64,000 nt of DNA, from contig NZ_BMRN01000004.1 of assembly GCF_014648655.1 (NCBI RefSeq), positions 186,001 to 250,000 of the forward strand. The letters are read 5' to 3'. Shown one piece after another: positions 25,086 through 33,071 of this stretch. This DNA is from Streptomyces atratus (GTDB lineage: Bacteria; Actinomycetota; Actinomycetes; Streptomycetales; Streptomycetaceae). Both the position numbers and the translations under genes were made by a program. Below the pieces are notes generated by a model. That model made no database searches, had not been told where the DNA came from, and was given only the letters and a program-made list of their open reading frames with translations. How positions within the stretch are numbered: position 1 is the first letter of the stretch; every line of letters starts with the position of its first letter.

Positions 25086-25844
25086 TCAGCCGCGCAGCGC
25101 GGGATGGTCGGCGACCACGGTGCACGACCCCGGTGCGATCTCGGTGAACCCGGCGTCACGCACCACCGGAAGCCCGCTCACCGTGAGTTCCTGCCAACGG
25201 CCCGCCTCCGGAGTGGCGACCGACAGCGGGAAACCCGCCTCGCGCCACGCCTTGCGCTCCGTCTCCGACAGCTCCCACCAGGCGAGCTGCGCACCGTGCC
25301 CGGCCTGCGCCATCGCCTTGCCCGCCGACATGTCCAGCTCCGGGTTCAGCCACAGCACCGGGCCCGCGGTGTCGGGCGCGGCCGGCGGCTCGGGGTCGTC
25401 CAGATCCGTCCCCGAGACCTGGAGCTTCGCCAGTTCCTTCGGCCAGCCGTCCAGAGGCACGGGCGGGAAGACCCGCACCTCGGCGCTCTCGCCGGCGACC
25501 GTGATGCCGGGCAGCGCGGACGCCTTGCGCCACTCCGCGCCGCGCGCCCGGCGCACCACCTTGCGGATCCGGGCGTCCTGCCAGTCCCGCATCGCCTGCG
25601 CCCACTCGCCCTCGCCGGCCGACCGCTCGTCGGAGAGCATCACGAGCACGGCGCGGGCGGCGGTCCGCAGCGCGTCGGTACGGGCCGGGGGAGCCGTCTT
25701 CTCGATGTGCACGACCAGCGGCAGTACGTACTGCTGGGCCTCGTCGCGGGGTGTCCGCTCGGACCTGAACGGGCTGTCCGCCGCGGGGGAGTAGGACGTG
25801 GCCGGGGATTCCGACAGGGATACGGGGGTGTCGTTGTCGCTCAC
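25086..25844 (-). CDS. Peptidyl-tRNA hydrolase II-like protein
   Basis: 252 aa from the GTG at 25844. A first ~120-residue region (YVLPLVVHIEKTAPPARTD, then AVLVMLSDERSAGEGEWA) precedes a PTH2-like C-terminal half with the characteristic KAMAQAGHGAQLAWWELSE segment, where PTH2 enzymes have a conserved KxxAQxxHA motif. It may hydrolyse peptidyl-tRNA or be a divergent homologue; the N-terminal part resembles a second, degenerate copy of the fold. Divergent from the AIM24 operon with a ~70-bp shared promoter region. Confidence 0.75.
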   Translation of the reverse strand: MSDNDTPVSLSESPATSYSPAADSPFRSERTPRDEAQQYVLPLVVHIEKTAPPARTDALRTAARAVLVMLSDERSAGEGEWAQAMRDWQDARIRKVVRRARGAEWRKASALPGITVAGESAEVRVFPPVPLDGWPKELAKLQVSGTDLDDPEPPAAPDTAGPVLWLNPELDMSAGKAMAQAGHGAQLAWWELSETERKAWREAGFPLSVATPEAGRWQELTVSGLPVVRDAGFTEIAPGSCTVVADHPALRG

Positions 25845-25916
25845 TCGTCCCAGTCTGCCAGTCGCCCGAGAATCGCTTCTTGGCGGAATGAATCGCTCCG
25901 GTGGAGGATGCACCGC

Positions 25917-26594
25917 ATGAAGAGCGATCTCTTTTCCAGCGAGAACATGGCGCAGCAGGCAACCGCCCCCGGGATGACCCTGCAGAACGCCAAATCCATC
26001 AAGTACGCCGTCAACGGCGAGATGCACGCCCGTCAGGGATCGATGATCGCCTTCCGCGGTGATCTCCAGTTCGAGCGCAAGGGCCAGGGCCTCGGCGGCA
26101 TGCTCAAGCGCGCCGTCACCGGCGAGGGGCTGCCGCTGATGGCGGTCCGCGGCCAGGGCGAGGCCTGGTTCGCGCACGAGGCCGCCAACTGCTTCATCGT
26201 GGACGTGGAGCAGGGCGACGTCCTCACCATCAACGGCCGCAACGTGCTCTGTTTCGACTCCACGCTCTCCTACGAGATCAAGACCGTGAAGGGCGCCGGG
26301 ATGACCGGTGGCGGCATCTTCAACACCGTTTTCACCGGATATGGCAAGCTCGGCCTCATGTGTGAGGGCCACCCCATCGTGATACCCGTCACGCCCCAGC
26401 AGCCGGTCTGCGTCGACACCGACGCGGTGGTCGGCTGGAGCGCCAACCTGACCACATCGCTGCACCGCTCGCAGAGCTTCGGCTCCATGATGCGCGGCGG
26501 GTCCGGAGAGGCCGTCCAACTGCGGCTGGACGGGGAAGGATTCGTGATCGTACGACCCAGCGAGCTCAAGCCCGAGAGGGCGTCGGCCAACTGA
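25917..26594 (+). CDS. AIM24 family protein
   Basis: 225 aa beta-rich TRAP-like protein of the AIM24 family. Characteristic motifs: MTLQNAKSIKYAVNGEMHARQGSMIAFRG at the N-terminus, LPLMAVRGQGEAWFA, FIVDVEQGDVLTINGRNVL and TPQQPVCVDTDAVVGWSANL. The family is widespread, with no firmly established molecular function in bacteria. The ATG at 25917 has GTGGAGG 9 nt upstream; an ATG three codons earlier abuts the ribosome site and is less likely. First gene of a unit that continues with an ABC transporter whose start touches its stop. Confidence 0.88.
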   Translation: MKSDLFSSENMAQQATAPGMTLQNAKSIKYAVNGEMHARQGSMIAFRGDLQFERKGQGLGGMLKRAVTGEGLPLMAVRGQGEAWFAHEAANCFIVDVEQGDVLTINGRNVLCFDSTLSYEIKTVKGAGMTGGGIFNTVFTGYGKLGLMCEGHPIVIPVTPQQPVCVDTDAVVGWSANLTTSLHRSQSFGSMMRGGSGEAVQLRLDGEGFVIVRPSELKPERASAN

Positions 26595-26605
26595 ACCTGC
26601 GCGCG

Positions 26606-27505
26606 GTGGGCCGCCGGTACGGCCTCGGCGGCCCATGGGTGCTGCGCGGGATCGACCTCGACCTGCCCGCGCACACCCTGATCCGGATCGAGGGTGCCAA
26701 CGGCACCGGCAAGTCGACCCTGTTGAGGCTGCTCGCCGGTATCGACGCCCCGACGGAGGGCCGGATCACCGGCCGCAGGCCCCGTACGGCATACGTGCCC
26801 GAGCGCTTCCCGGCCGCGCTGCCGTTCACCGCGGCCGGGTACCTGGTCCACCTCGGCCGGGTCCACGGCCTGCGGACCTGCGAGGCGGCGGACCGGGCGC
26901 AGGCGTGGCTCGCCCGTTTCGGGGCCGCCGGCCATGCCCTTACACCTCTTCCGGAACTCTCCAAAGGGACCAGCCAGAAGGTCGCCGTCGCCCAGGCGCT
27001 CCTCGCCGAACCGGAGCTGCTGGTCCTGGACGAGGCATGGACCGGCCTGGACGCGGCGGCCCGCGACGAGCTGGACCGGGCCGTGGCCGAACGGGTCGCG
27101 GCCGGCTCCACCGTCGTCTTCGTCGACCACGACCCACGCCGGCTCACCGGGGCGGTCGACGCCGCGTTCCGGGTCGAGGGGCACGGGCTCGCCGCCGTAC
27201 CCGTGGCACGAGCCGCGGGGGCCGGGCCGCAGGTACGCATCGAGGCGGCGGGCCCACCGGGCGCCGCACTCCCCGCCGCGCTGCCGGGTACGCCCGAGCG
27301 CACGCCCGCGGCAGACGGGGCGGTACGGCTCACCGTCGCGGCCACGCACTCCGACGCGCTGCTGCGCGCCCTGCTCGCCGCGCGCCCGCCCTGGCACATC
27401 CGACACCTCACGACCACCTCCGGCGCCGCTCCGGAGCCGGAGGCCGCTCCGCATACGAAGGCTTCCCCGGCCCCCGGTGCCCGCTCGACCTCCGAGGCAC
27501 CATGA
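26606..27505 (+). CDS. ABC transporter ATP-binding protein
   Basis: 299 aa from the GTG at 26606; an in-frame CTG at 26591, overlapping the AIM24 stop, would add NLRAV and may be the true start. Walker A is EGANGTGKSTLLRLLAG, the signature LSKGTSQKVAVAQALL (Ser-Lys-Gly-Thr version), Walker B LLVLDEAWTGLD, and the H-loop VFVDHDP. A ~110-residue Ala/Pro-rich C-terminal extension follows the NBD. With the permease that overlaps it by ATGA it forms a small exporter-type system; the cargo is not predictable. Confidence 0.9.
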   Translation: MGRRYGLGGPWVLRGIDLDLPAHTLIRIEGANGTGKSTLLRLLAGIDAPTEGRITGRRPRTAYVPERFPAALPFTAAGYLVHLGRVHGLRTCEAADRAQAWLARFGAAGHALTPLPELSKGTSQKVAVAQALLAEPELLVLDEAWTGLDAAARDELDRAVAERVAAGSTVVFVDHDPRRLTGAVDAAFRVEGHGLAAVPVARAAGAGPQVRIEAAGPPGAALPAALPGTPERTPAADGAVRLTVAATHSDALLRALLAARPPWHIRHLTTTSGAAPEPEAAPHTKASPAPGARSTSEAP

Positions 27506-28170
27506 CCGCCCTCCTCCGCTACCAGACCGCCCTGCTGATCCGCTCCCAGCGCTGGCTCGCCCCCGTTCTGCTGTACGCGGCCTTCCTCGGCATCGGCGTG
27601 CAGTCGGGGCAGCCCGTCCTCGACTCGCTCGGATACGCCGCCGCCGGGCTCCTGCCCGTCACCGCCTGGCTCGTACAGCTCTGTGTCAACCAGGAGCCGC
27701 CCGCCGCCCGGACCGTCACCGCCGCGGTGGCGGGATCGCCGCGGGTCCATCTGGCGTCGCTGCTCGCCGCACTGGGGTGTGCCGGGCTGCTGGGCACGGC
27801 CGCCACCTTGATCGTGCTGCTGATCAGCAAGCCGGCCAGCGCCGACAACGCGGTGCGGGTGCCACTGCTGCCCGCCGGGCTCGCCGGGCTGCTCGCCGCC
27901 GTCTGCTGCGTGCTGCTGGGGGCGGCCGTCGGCGCGCTGTGCACCCGGCCGCTGCTCCACCGGCGCGGCTGGTCCGTCGCCACCACCGTGCTCGCCGCAC
28001 TGCTGGCCCTGGTGACCAGCGGCTCGCCCGCGAACCACGCCGTGACGGGCCTGGTCACCGGCTCGCGGACCGGCACGGTGCACGTGCCGCTCCTGCCGCT
28101 CGTCGCAGCCGCCGCTCTCGCAGCGGCGGTGGCCGCGCTCGCCTGCAAACTCACTTCGATGCGCGGCTGA
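27502..28170 (+). CDS. ABC transporter permease (six-helix, ABC-2-like)
   Basis: 222 aa, almost entirely hydrophobic, with about six helices: WLAPVLLYAAFLGIGV, AAAGLLPVTAWLVQLC, LAALGCAGLLGTAATLIVLL, LAGLLAAVCCVLLGAAVGALC, VATTVLAALLALVTS and LVAAAALAAAVAALAC. The order fits ABC-2-like exporter permeases. The ATG overlaps the stop of the ATPase gene by four bases, so the pair is translationally coupled. Substrate unknown. Confidence 0.82.
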   Translation: MTALLRYQTALLIRSQRWLAPVLLYAAFLGIGVQSGQPVLDSLGYAAAGLLPVTAWLVQLCVNQEPPAARTVTAAVAGSPRVHLASLLAALGCAGLLGTAATLIVLLISKPASADNAVRVPLLPAGLAGLLAAVCCVLLGAAVGALCTRPLLHRRGWSVATTVLAALLALVTSGSPANHAVTGLVTGSRTGTVHVPLLPLVAAAALAAAVAALACKLTSMRG

Positions 28171-28184
28171 GCAGGCTCGTACGC

Positions 28185-28502
28185 ATGGACGAGCGCATCG
28201 ACGTACGCGTGGACGAGTCGTACTGCGCAACGCCTGCCGCGGGACCTCCGTACGCCGAGTGCGTGCTGTGCCGGAAGCCGACCGAGTACCCGGAGTCGGT
28301 CAAGGGCGTCACGCTCTGCCCGGTCTGCGAATGGCAGGAGGCCCAGCGCACGGCGTACTCCGGCCAGGACGGAGAAGGCTTCGCAGGGGCCCGGCCCCGA
28401 AGTGTGCAGGGGGCGGGCGACAGGTGCCCGCCCCCTGCACATCAACGCATCAGCGCCACGGCCCCGTCACCGCGAACGTCGTTCCCGGCGTATAGCAGTT
28501 GA
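28185..28502 (+). CDS. Small zinc-ribbon-like protein with apparent stop-loss extension
   Basis: Residues 1-60 look like a compact conserved protein with two Cys pairs (ECVLCRKPTEYPESVKG and TLCPVCEWQEAQR), a probable zinc ribbon. The frame does not end there: it continues for ~45 residues of Arg/Pro/Ser-rich sequence through the hairpin at 28404-28440 and overlaps the 3' end of the opposite PhoX-like gene. The ancestral stop was probably just after RTAYSG, and its loss produced the tail. It follows the permease by 14 bp. Function unknown; the first 60 residues are well supported, the rest is probably not functional. Confidence 0.6.
   Translation: MDERIDVRVDESYCATPAAGPPYAECVLCRKPTEYPESVKGVTLCPVCEWQEAQRTAYSGQDGEGFAGARPRSVQGAGDRCPPPAHQRISATAPSPRTSFPAYSS
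28404..28440. terminator. 15-bp perfect stem, bidirectional terminator
   Basis: Arms 28404-28418 (GTGCAGGGGGCGGGC) and 28426-28440 are exact reverse complements with a 7-nt loop. It is placed between convergent genes, 10 bp from the stop of the minus-strand gene. Confidence 0.8.
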
Positions 28503-29850
28503 CGAACATCGTCCCGCCGTCCGGAGCGAACGTGACCCCGGCGAACTCGCCCCACGCGGGCTCCTCGGGCGTCCCGATGTTCTGTCGGCCCCGCGCCATC
28601 GTGTACACCTCGCCGCCCCGCGTCAGGCCGAACACATGCTGCGCGCCGTCGCCGTCCTCGCACACCATCAGTCCGCCGTCGGACGCCAGGCAGATGTTGT
28701 CGGGGGACTCGCCGGGCAGTTGCACGTCCGTACCGGGACCGAAGGCGATCACCAGCGTGAGACGGCGCCGCTTCGGCTCGTACTTCCATACCTGGCCGTA
28801 GTGGTCGGCCGCCGAACCCTGCGAGCTGCGCGCGAAACTGGAGACGAAGTAGACCGCGGATCCGCCCCAGTAGCAGCCCTCCAGCTTCTGCGCGTGCGTG
28901 ATGCCCTTCGGGCCGAAGTCCTGGAACCGGATCGGGGTCCCGGCCGCCTGCGGATCCGGCACGGGAACCCACTCGACGCCCTCGAAACTCGCACCGGTCT
29001 CCTGGACCACGGAGAGGTCGGGAACGCCGGGCACCCGCATGGCCTCCAGATGGCCGCCGGCCCGCAGCGAGCCCGTCCCGCCGAGCGGTTTCCTCGGCAG
29101 GAAGCGGTAGAAGAGTCCGAACGGCTTGTCGAACGCGTCCTCCGTCTCGTACACGATCCCGCTCTTCGGATCGATCGCGATCGCCTCGTGCTGGAAGCGG
29201 CCCATCGCGGTGAGCGGCACGGCCCCGGTGCGGTGCGGATCGGCGCCGTCCACTTCGAAGATGAAGCCGTGGTCCTTGGTATAGCCGTTGGTGCCGGCCT
29301 TGTCCTCGGTCTCCTCGCAGGTCAGCCAGGTGTTCCAAGGGGTGCGGCCGCCCGCGCAGTTCACCGCCGTGCCGGCGATGGCGACGCGTTCGCCGAGGAC
29401 GTTGTTGCGGCCGTCGAGCTCCAGGGCGGTACAGCCGCCCTTGCCCATCGGGTCGTAGGTGAGGCCCTCGACGGTCGGGACCGGGATTCTTCCGGTGGCG
29501 CGGTTCTCGTGATTCCGTACGAGACGGACGTGTCCGTGCCGGCCCGTGAAGGCGGCCATGCCGTCGTGGTTGCTGGGGACCTGGCCCTCGCCGGAGCGGA
29601 GCGGGTCGCCCTCCCGGGACAGGACCCGGTAGCGGAAGCCCTTCGGGAGGTCGAGCAGACCGTCGGGGTCGGGTACCAGCGGGCCGTACCCGCTGTGTCC
29701 CCGGGCGGCCGCGGTACCCGCGAAGAGTTCGAACAACGCCCCGGTGAAGGCGATGGAGGCAACGGCCGCGCCGCTGCCGGCCAGGACCTGGCGACGGGTG
29801 GCGGACAGCCGTGACGTTTCTGCGGTCAGTCGTGACGTTTCTGATGACAT
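28450..29850 (-). CDS. Tat-exported PhoX/DUF839 family protein (putative alkaline phosphatase)
   Basis: 466 aa. A twin-arginine signal (SATRRQVLAGSGAAVASIAF) ends near AARGHSG, predicting secretion in a folded, cofactor-loaded state. The DUF839/PhoX beta-propeller body includes PSNHDGMAAF, VRLVRNHENR, WLTCEETED, GRFQHEAIAIDP, VYETEDAF, and the conserved SPDNICLASDGGLMVCEDG. PhoX phosphatases use Ca and Fe and release phosphate from organic esters; not all DUF839 proteins are proven phosphatases. The ATG at 29850 has GGGAG 9 nt upstream. Apparently monocistronic, ending at a strong bidirectional hairpin. Confidence 0.85.
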   Translation of the reverse strand: MSSETSRLTAETSRLSATRRQVLAGSGAAVASIAFTGALFELFAGTAAARGHSGYGPLVPDPDGLLDLPKGFRYRVLSREGDPLRSGEGQVPSNHDGMAAFTGRHGHVRLVRNHENRATGRIPVPTVEGLTYDPMGKGGCTALELDGRNNVLGERVAIAGTAVNCAGGRTPWNTWLTCEETEDKAGTNGYTKDHGFIFEVDGADPHRTGAVPLTAMGRFQHEAIAIDPKSGIVYETEDAFDKPFGLFYRFLPRKPLGGTGSLRAGGHLEAMRVPGVPDLSVVQETGASFEGVEWVPVPDPQAAGTPIRFQDFGPKGITHAQKLEGCYWGGSAVYFVSSFARSSQGSAADHYGQVWKYEPKRRRLTLVIAFGPGTDVQLPGESPDNICLASDGGLMVCEDGDGAQHVFGLTRGGEVYTMARGRQNIGTPEEPAWGEFAGVTFAPDGGTMFVNCYTPGTTFAVTGPWR

Positions 29851-29975
29851 GGGGCAACTCCCTGCTGGCGGACAGGAGAAGTGACCCGCATGTGTGTACC
29901 ACGCGTATCGCCGCACGGGAACCATGCGGGTCACTGAGCCCCAGGTGTCTCCCGGGCCGGGAGTGGCCCCTGCGG

Positions 29976-30401
29976 TCAGGCCAGCGAGGCGGAGAGCGTG
30001 ATCGTCGTGCCGGTCAGCGCCTGGCTGACCGGGCAGTTCGCCTTGGCGCCCTCGGCGGCCTTGATGAAGTCCGCCTCGTCGATACCGGGCACCACGCCCT
30101 GGACGGTGAGGTGGATACCGGTGATGCCGGTGCCGGGCTGGAGGGTGACGTCGGCCGTGGTGGTCAGCTGGGTCGACGGGGTGCCGGCCGCGGCCAGACC
30201 GTGGGCCAGCGCCATCGAGAAGCAGCTGGAGTGGGCCGCCGCGATGAGCTCCTCGGGAGAGGTCTTGCCGTTCGCCTTCTCCACGCGGGACGGCCAGGAG
30301 ACGTCGAACTCGCCGATGCCGGAGGAGTCGAAGGTGACGACCCCCTTGCCCTCGATCAGGTTGCCTTCCCAGACCGTGTGGGCCTGACGCGTGGTAGCCA
30401 T
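29976..30401 (-). CDS. osmC: OsmC family peroxiredoxin
   Basis: 141 aa. The two redox cysteines of the OsmC/Ohr family are present in AAAHSSCFSMALAHGL (~60) and AKANCPVSQAL (~125). The arrangement TSPEELIAAAHSSCF is of the OsmC rather than the Ohr type. It reduces organic hydroperoxides in the cytoplasm, usually with lipoylated or thiol reductants. ATG start at 30401 preceded by GGGATCC, with a tandem repeat further upstream. Monocistronic. Confidence 0.92.
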   Translation of the reverse strand: MATTRQAHTVWEGNLIEGKGVVTFDSSGIGEFDVSWPSRVEKANGKTSPEELIAAAHSSCFSMALAHGLAAAGTPSTQLTTTADVTLQPGTGITGIHLTVQGVVPGIDEADFIKAAEGAKANCPVSQALTGTTITLSASLA

Positions 30402-30468
30402 GCTGGATCCCTTCAAACGGTGTGCGCGGTCGATACGGGAGCCCCGGGGCGCCCGGGGCACCTCGGGT

Positions 30469-30535
30469 GGTACGTCCCCGAAGGGCGGTACGCCCCCGAA
30501 GGGGGTACGCCCCGCGAAAGGCGGTACGTCCCGAA
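30469..30535. repeat. Four imperfect tandem repeats of ~18 bp
   Basis: Units begin at 30469, 30487, 30504 and 30523, each starting GGTACG(T/C)CCC and continuing CGAAGGGC-like. The array fills the space between the osmC start and the zapE stop. Confidence 0.75.
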
Positions 30536-30536
30536 C

Positions 30537-31628
30537 CTACTGCGCCACCAGCCCCTTTGCGTCGCGCGCCAGCGCCGTCAGCCGGGAGATCGCCCGGAAG
30601 TACTTCTTCCGGTACCCGCCGTTCAGCATCTCCTCACTGAACAGCTTGTCGAACGGCACCCCGGAGGCGAGCACGGGAACCTCCCGGTCGTACAGCCGGT
30701 CGGCGAGGACGACGAGCCGCAGCGCGGTCGACTGGTCCGGCACCGGCTGCACCTCCGTGAGGCAGACCGCCCGCAGTCCGTCCGTCAGTGCGCCGTAGCG
30801 GCTCGGATGGACCCGGGCGAGGTGGTCGAGGAGCGAGGGGAAGTCGTCCAGGCTGGCGCCCTCGGTGGCGTACGCGGCCTCGGTGACCTGCTCGTCGGAG
30901 TACGGCGCGGGAGCCTCGGGCAGCCCTCGGTGTCGGTAGTCCTCGCCGTCGATCCGCAGCGGACGGAAGTGCGAGGACAGCCCCTGGATCTCCCGCAGGA
31001 AGTCGGCGGCGGCGAACCGGCCCTCACCGAGCTTGCCGGGCAGCGTGTTGGAGGTGGCGGCGAGCGCGACCCCCGCCTCGACCAGCCTGCTGAGCAGCGA
31101 GGACACCAGTACCGTGTCACCCGGGTCGTCCAGCTCGAACTCGTCGATGCACAGGAGCCGGTGCCCGCTCAGCGTCTGCACGGTCTGCTGGAAGCCCAGC
31201 GCACCGACCAGGTTCGTCAGCTCCACGAAGGTGCCGAACGCCTTCAGCGACGGCGCGGCGGGCGTGGCGTGCCAGAGGGAGGCCAGCAGGTGCGTCTTGC
31301 CGACGCCGTAGCCGCCGTCGAGGTAGACCCCGAGAGGTGCCGCGGGCGCCGCCGGCTTCTTGCTGAACCACTTGCGCTTGCCGGAGCCGGTGGCGTGCGC
31401 CCCGCCGAGCCCGGTCGCGAAGCCGCTCAGGACCTCGACCGCCTCGACCTGGCTCGGCTGGTTGGGGTCCGGGACATACGTATCGAAGCGTACGGAGTCG
31501 AAGCGCGGCGGCGGCACCATCTCGGCGACCAGTCGGTCGGCGGGGACGTGCGGCTCAAGGGCACACAGGGACAGCGGGGCCGTTTCGGCTATGGGGCTCT
31601 GCCCCGGCACGGCGGTGGAGGACGACAC
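30537..31628 (-). CDS. zapE: ZapE / AFG1-like ATPase
   Basis: 363 aa P-loop ATPase. Walker A is GVYLDGGYGVGKTHLLASL, Walker B HRLLCIDEFELDDPGDT, sensor 1 LAATSNTLPGKL, with the AFG1/ZapE motifs FDTYVPDPNQPSQ and FAAADFLREIQGLSSHF. In E. coli ZapE is a cell-division ATPase; mitochondrial AFG1 is involved in protein quality control. The GTG at 31628 is chosen as start. Divergent from the RibD-like reductase across only 37 bp, so one of the two is probably leaderless. Confidence 0.92.
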   Translation of the reverse strand: MSSSTAVPGQSPIAETAPLSLCALEPHVPADRLVAEMVPPPRFDSVRFDTYVPDPNQPSQVEAVEVLSGFATGLGGAHATGSGKRKWFSKKPAAPAAPLGVYLDGGYGVGKTHLLASLWHATPAAPSLKAFGTFVELTNLVGALGFQQTVQTLSGHRLLCIDEFELDDPGDTVLVSSLLSRLVEAGVALAATSNTLPGKLGEGRFAAADFLREIQGLSSHFRPLRIDGEDYRHRGLPEAPAPYSDEQVTEAAYATEGASLDDFPSLLDHLARVHPSRYGALTDGLRAVCLTEVQPVPDQSTALRLVVLADRLYDREVPVLASGVPFDKLFSEEMLNGGYRKKYFRAISRLTALARDAKGLVAQ

Positions 31629-31665
31629 AACTCTCAACCTTAAGCGCCGTGCCAGACTGCAGGAC

Positions 31666-32430
31666 ATGCGACGCCTCTTCCCTGTGACCGACCTGACACC
31701 GGCTGACGACGAGGGGGAGTGGAGTCTGGACCATCTGGCCGACGCCTACGCGTACCCCGAGCAGGACGGCCCCTGGCTGCGCGCCAACATGGTTTCGACG
31801 CTCGACGGCGCCGCTCAGCACGAAGGGCGCTCGCAGCCGATCTCCTGCGAGAGCGACATGCGGATCTTCGGCACCCTGCGCGGTCTGGCCGATGTGGTCG
31901 TGGCGGGGGCGGAGACCGTACGGCTGGAGGGCTACCGGCCCGCCAGGGCCCGCGAGGCCTTCGCCGCCCGCCGGGCAGCGGCCGGACAGGGGCCCGCACC
32001 GGCGATCGCCGTGGTGAGCGGCAGCCTGGACCTGGACTTCTCGTTGCCGCTCTTCGTCTCGCCGCTCGTCCCGACTCTCGTGCTGACCGGCAACGGAGCC
32101 CCTGCGGACCGGATCGAGGCGGCCCGGGAGGCGGGCGCCGACGTGGTGATCGCGGGGGAGGGGTCCCGGGTGGACCCCGCCAGGGCCGTACGGGAGCTGG
32201 CGGACCGCGGACTCAAGCGGCTGCTGACCGAGGGCGGACCCAGGATGCTGGGCCAGTTCGTGGCGGCCGGGGTGCTGGACGAGCTCTGTCTGACCCTCTC
32301 GCCGATGCTGACCGCCGGAGACGCGCAGCGGATCGCCGGCGGCCCCTCGGTGGCCGTGCCGGAACGATTCGCCCTGACATCGATGCTGGAAGAGGCCGGG
32401 TTCCTCTTCACCCGATACCGTCGGATCTGA
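31666..32430 (+). CDS. Pyrimidine reductase family protein (RibD C-terminal domain)
   Basis: 254 aa with the dihydrofolate-reductase-like fold of the RibD C-terminal domain. Signatures: LRANMVSTLDGAAQHEGRS, then DMRIFGTLRGLADVVVAGAETV, and the NADPH/substrate strand LKRLLTEGGPRMLGQFVAAGVLDE. Such stand-alone reductases reduce 5-amino-6-ribosylamino-pyrimidine phosphates in riboflavin or deazaflavin routes, or related substrates. No RibD deaminase domain is attached and no other riboflavin genes are nearby, so the substrate is uncertain. ATG 31666 gives the expected family N-terminus. Confidence 0.85.
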   Translation: MRRLFPVTDLTPADDEGEWSLDHLADAYAYPEQDGPWLRANMVSTLDGAAQHEGRSQPISCESDMRIFGTLRGLADVVVAGAETVRLEGYRPARAREAFAARRAAAGQGPAPAIAVVSGSLDLDFSLPLFVSPLVPTLVLTGNGAPADRIEAAREAGADVVIAGEGSRVDPARAVRELADRGLKRLLTEGGPRMLGQFVAAGVLDELCLTLSPMLTAGDAQRIAGGPSVAVPERFALTSMLEEAGFLFTRYRRI

Positions 32431-32486
32431 CAATCGGCGGAATTTATCGCTCCGGTTAGCCCCCGGTGGGCACAATTACTCGCAGT

Positions 32487-32504
32487 CCCCGTGCGAGCAC
32501 GGGG
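32487..32504. terminator. Compact hairpin CCCCGTGC-GA-GCACGGGG
   Basis: A perfect 8-bp stem with a 2-nt loop, ~57 bp past the reductase stop and ~50 bp before the next start. It may terminate the former or sit in the leader of the latter. Confidence 0.4.
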
Positions 32505-32556
32505 AAGGATGGTTTCAGCAGAGACTGGCGACGGTTACTGAAGCAGAAGGGCGCCC

Positions 32557-33030
32557 GTGGTGTTCACCAGCGTTTTGATGATCGAGAAGCCCCTCACTTC
32601 CGAGGACGTCGAGTTCGTCACCACCCTGCACGGGGAGGAGCAGGCCTCCTTCGTCGTGCTCATGCAGCCGCGCGGTGACCAGGCAGATGTGCTGTTGCGG
32701 GCCATCGACGACCTGGCGATGGGCGAACTGAAGGAAGCCGCCCGGGAGGGTGCGGAGCCGGAGGGCAAGAATGCCAGGGAGTCCGCCGAACTGGCGCTCG
32801 AAGTGTCGCTCGAGGCCCTGCGGCAGGCGGGCTCCGAAGCGGTCGGGCAGGTGGTCGAGGAGCACCCGCTGGACAAGCTGAAGTCCGTGGTCGACGACGC
32901 GGAGGCCGATGAAGTCATCGTGCTGACCGCGCCGCACTACGTGGAAGAGTTCTTCCACAGGGACTGGGCGTCCAGGGCCCGGCACAAGGTCGGCGTACCG
33001 GTGCTCAAGCTCTTCGCGCACAGCGAATAG
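32557..33030 (+). CDS. Usp-like conserved hypothetical protein
   Basis: 157 aa. The alternation LMIEKPLTSEDVEFVTTLH, ASFVVLMQPRGDQADVLLRA, DEVIVLTAPHYVEEFFHRDW and RARHKVGVPVLKLFAHSE resembles a universal-stress-protein-type alpha/beta fold, but no ATP motif is seen. From memory, similar proteins have sometimes been labelled indole-3-glycerol phosphate synthase; the protein is too short and has no TIM-barrel motifs, so that label is rejected here. GTG start with AGAAGGG upstream. It precedes murC by 41 bp on the same strand. Confidence 0.75.
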   Translation: MVFTSVLMIEKPLTSEDVEFVTTLHGEEQASFVVLMQPRGDQADVLLRAIDDLAMGELKEAAREGAEPEGKNARESAELALEVSLEALRQAGSEAVGQVVEEHPLDKLKSVVDDAEADEVIVLTAPHYVEEFFHRDWASRARHKVGVPVLKLFAHSE

Positions 33031-33071
33031 GCTGGGCGGGTACTCGTTTCGACTTCTGGGGAGACACACGC

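Noticed and set aside
32487..32512. CRISPR array
   Set aside because: A single repeat-like hairpin, no second copy or spacer and no cas genes in the window.
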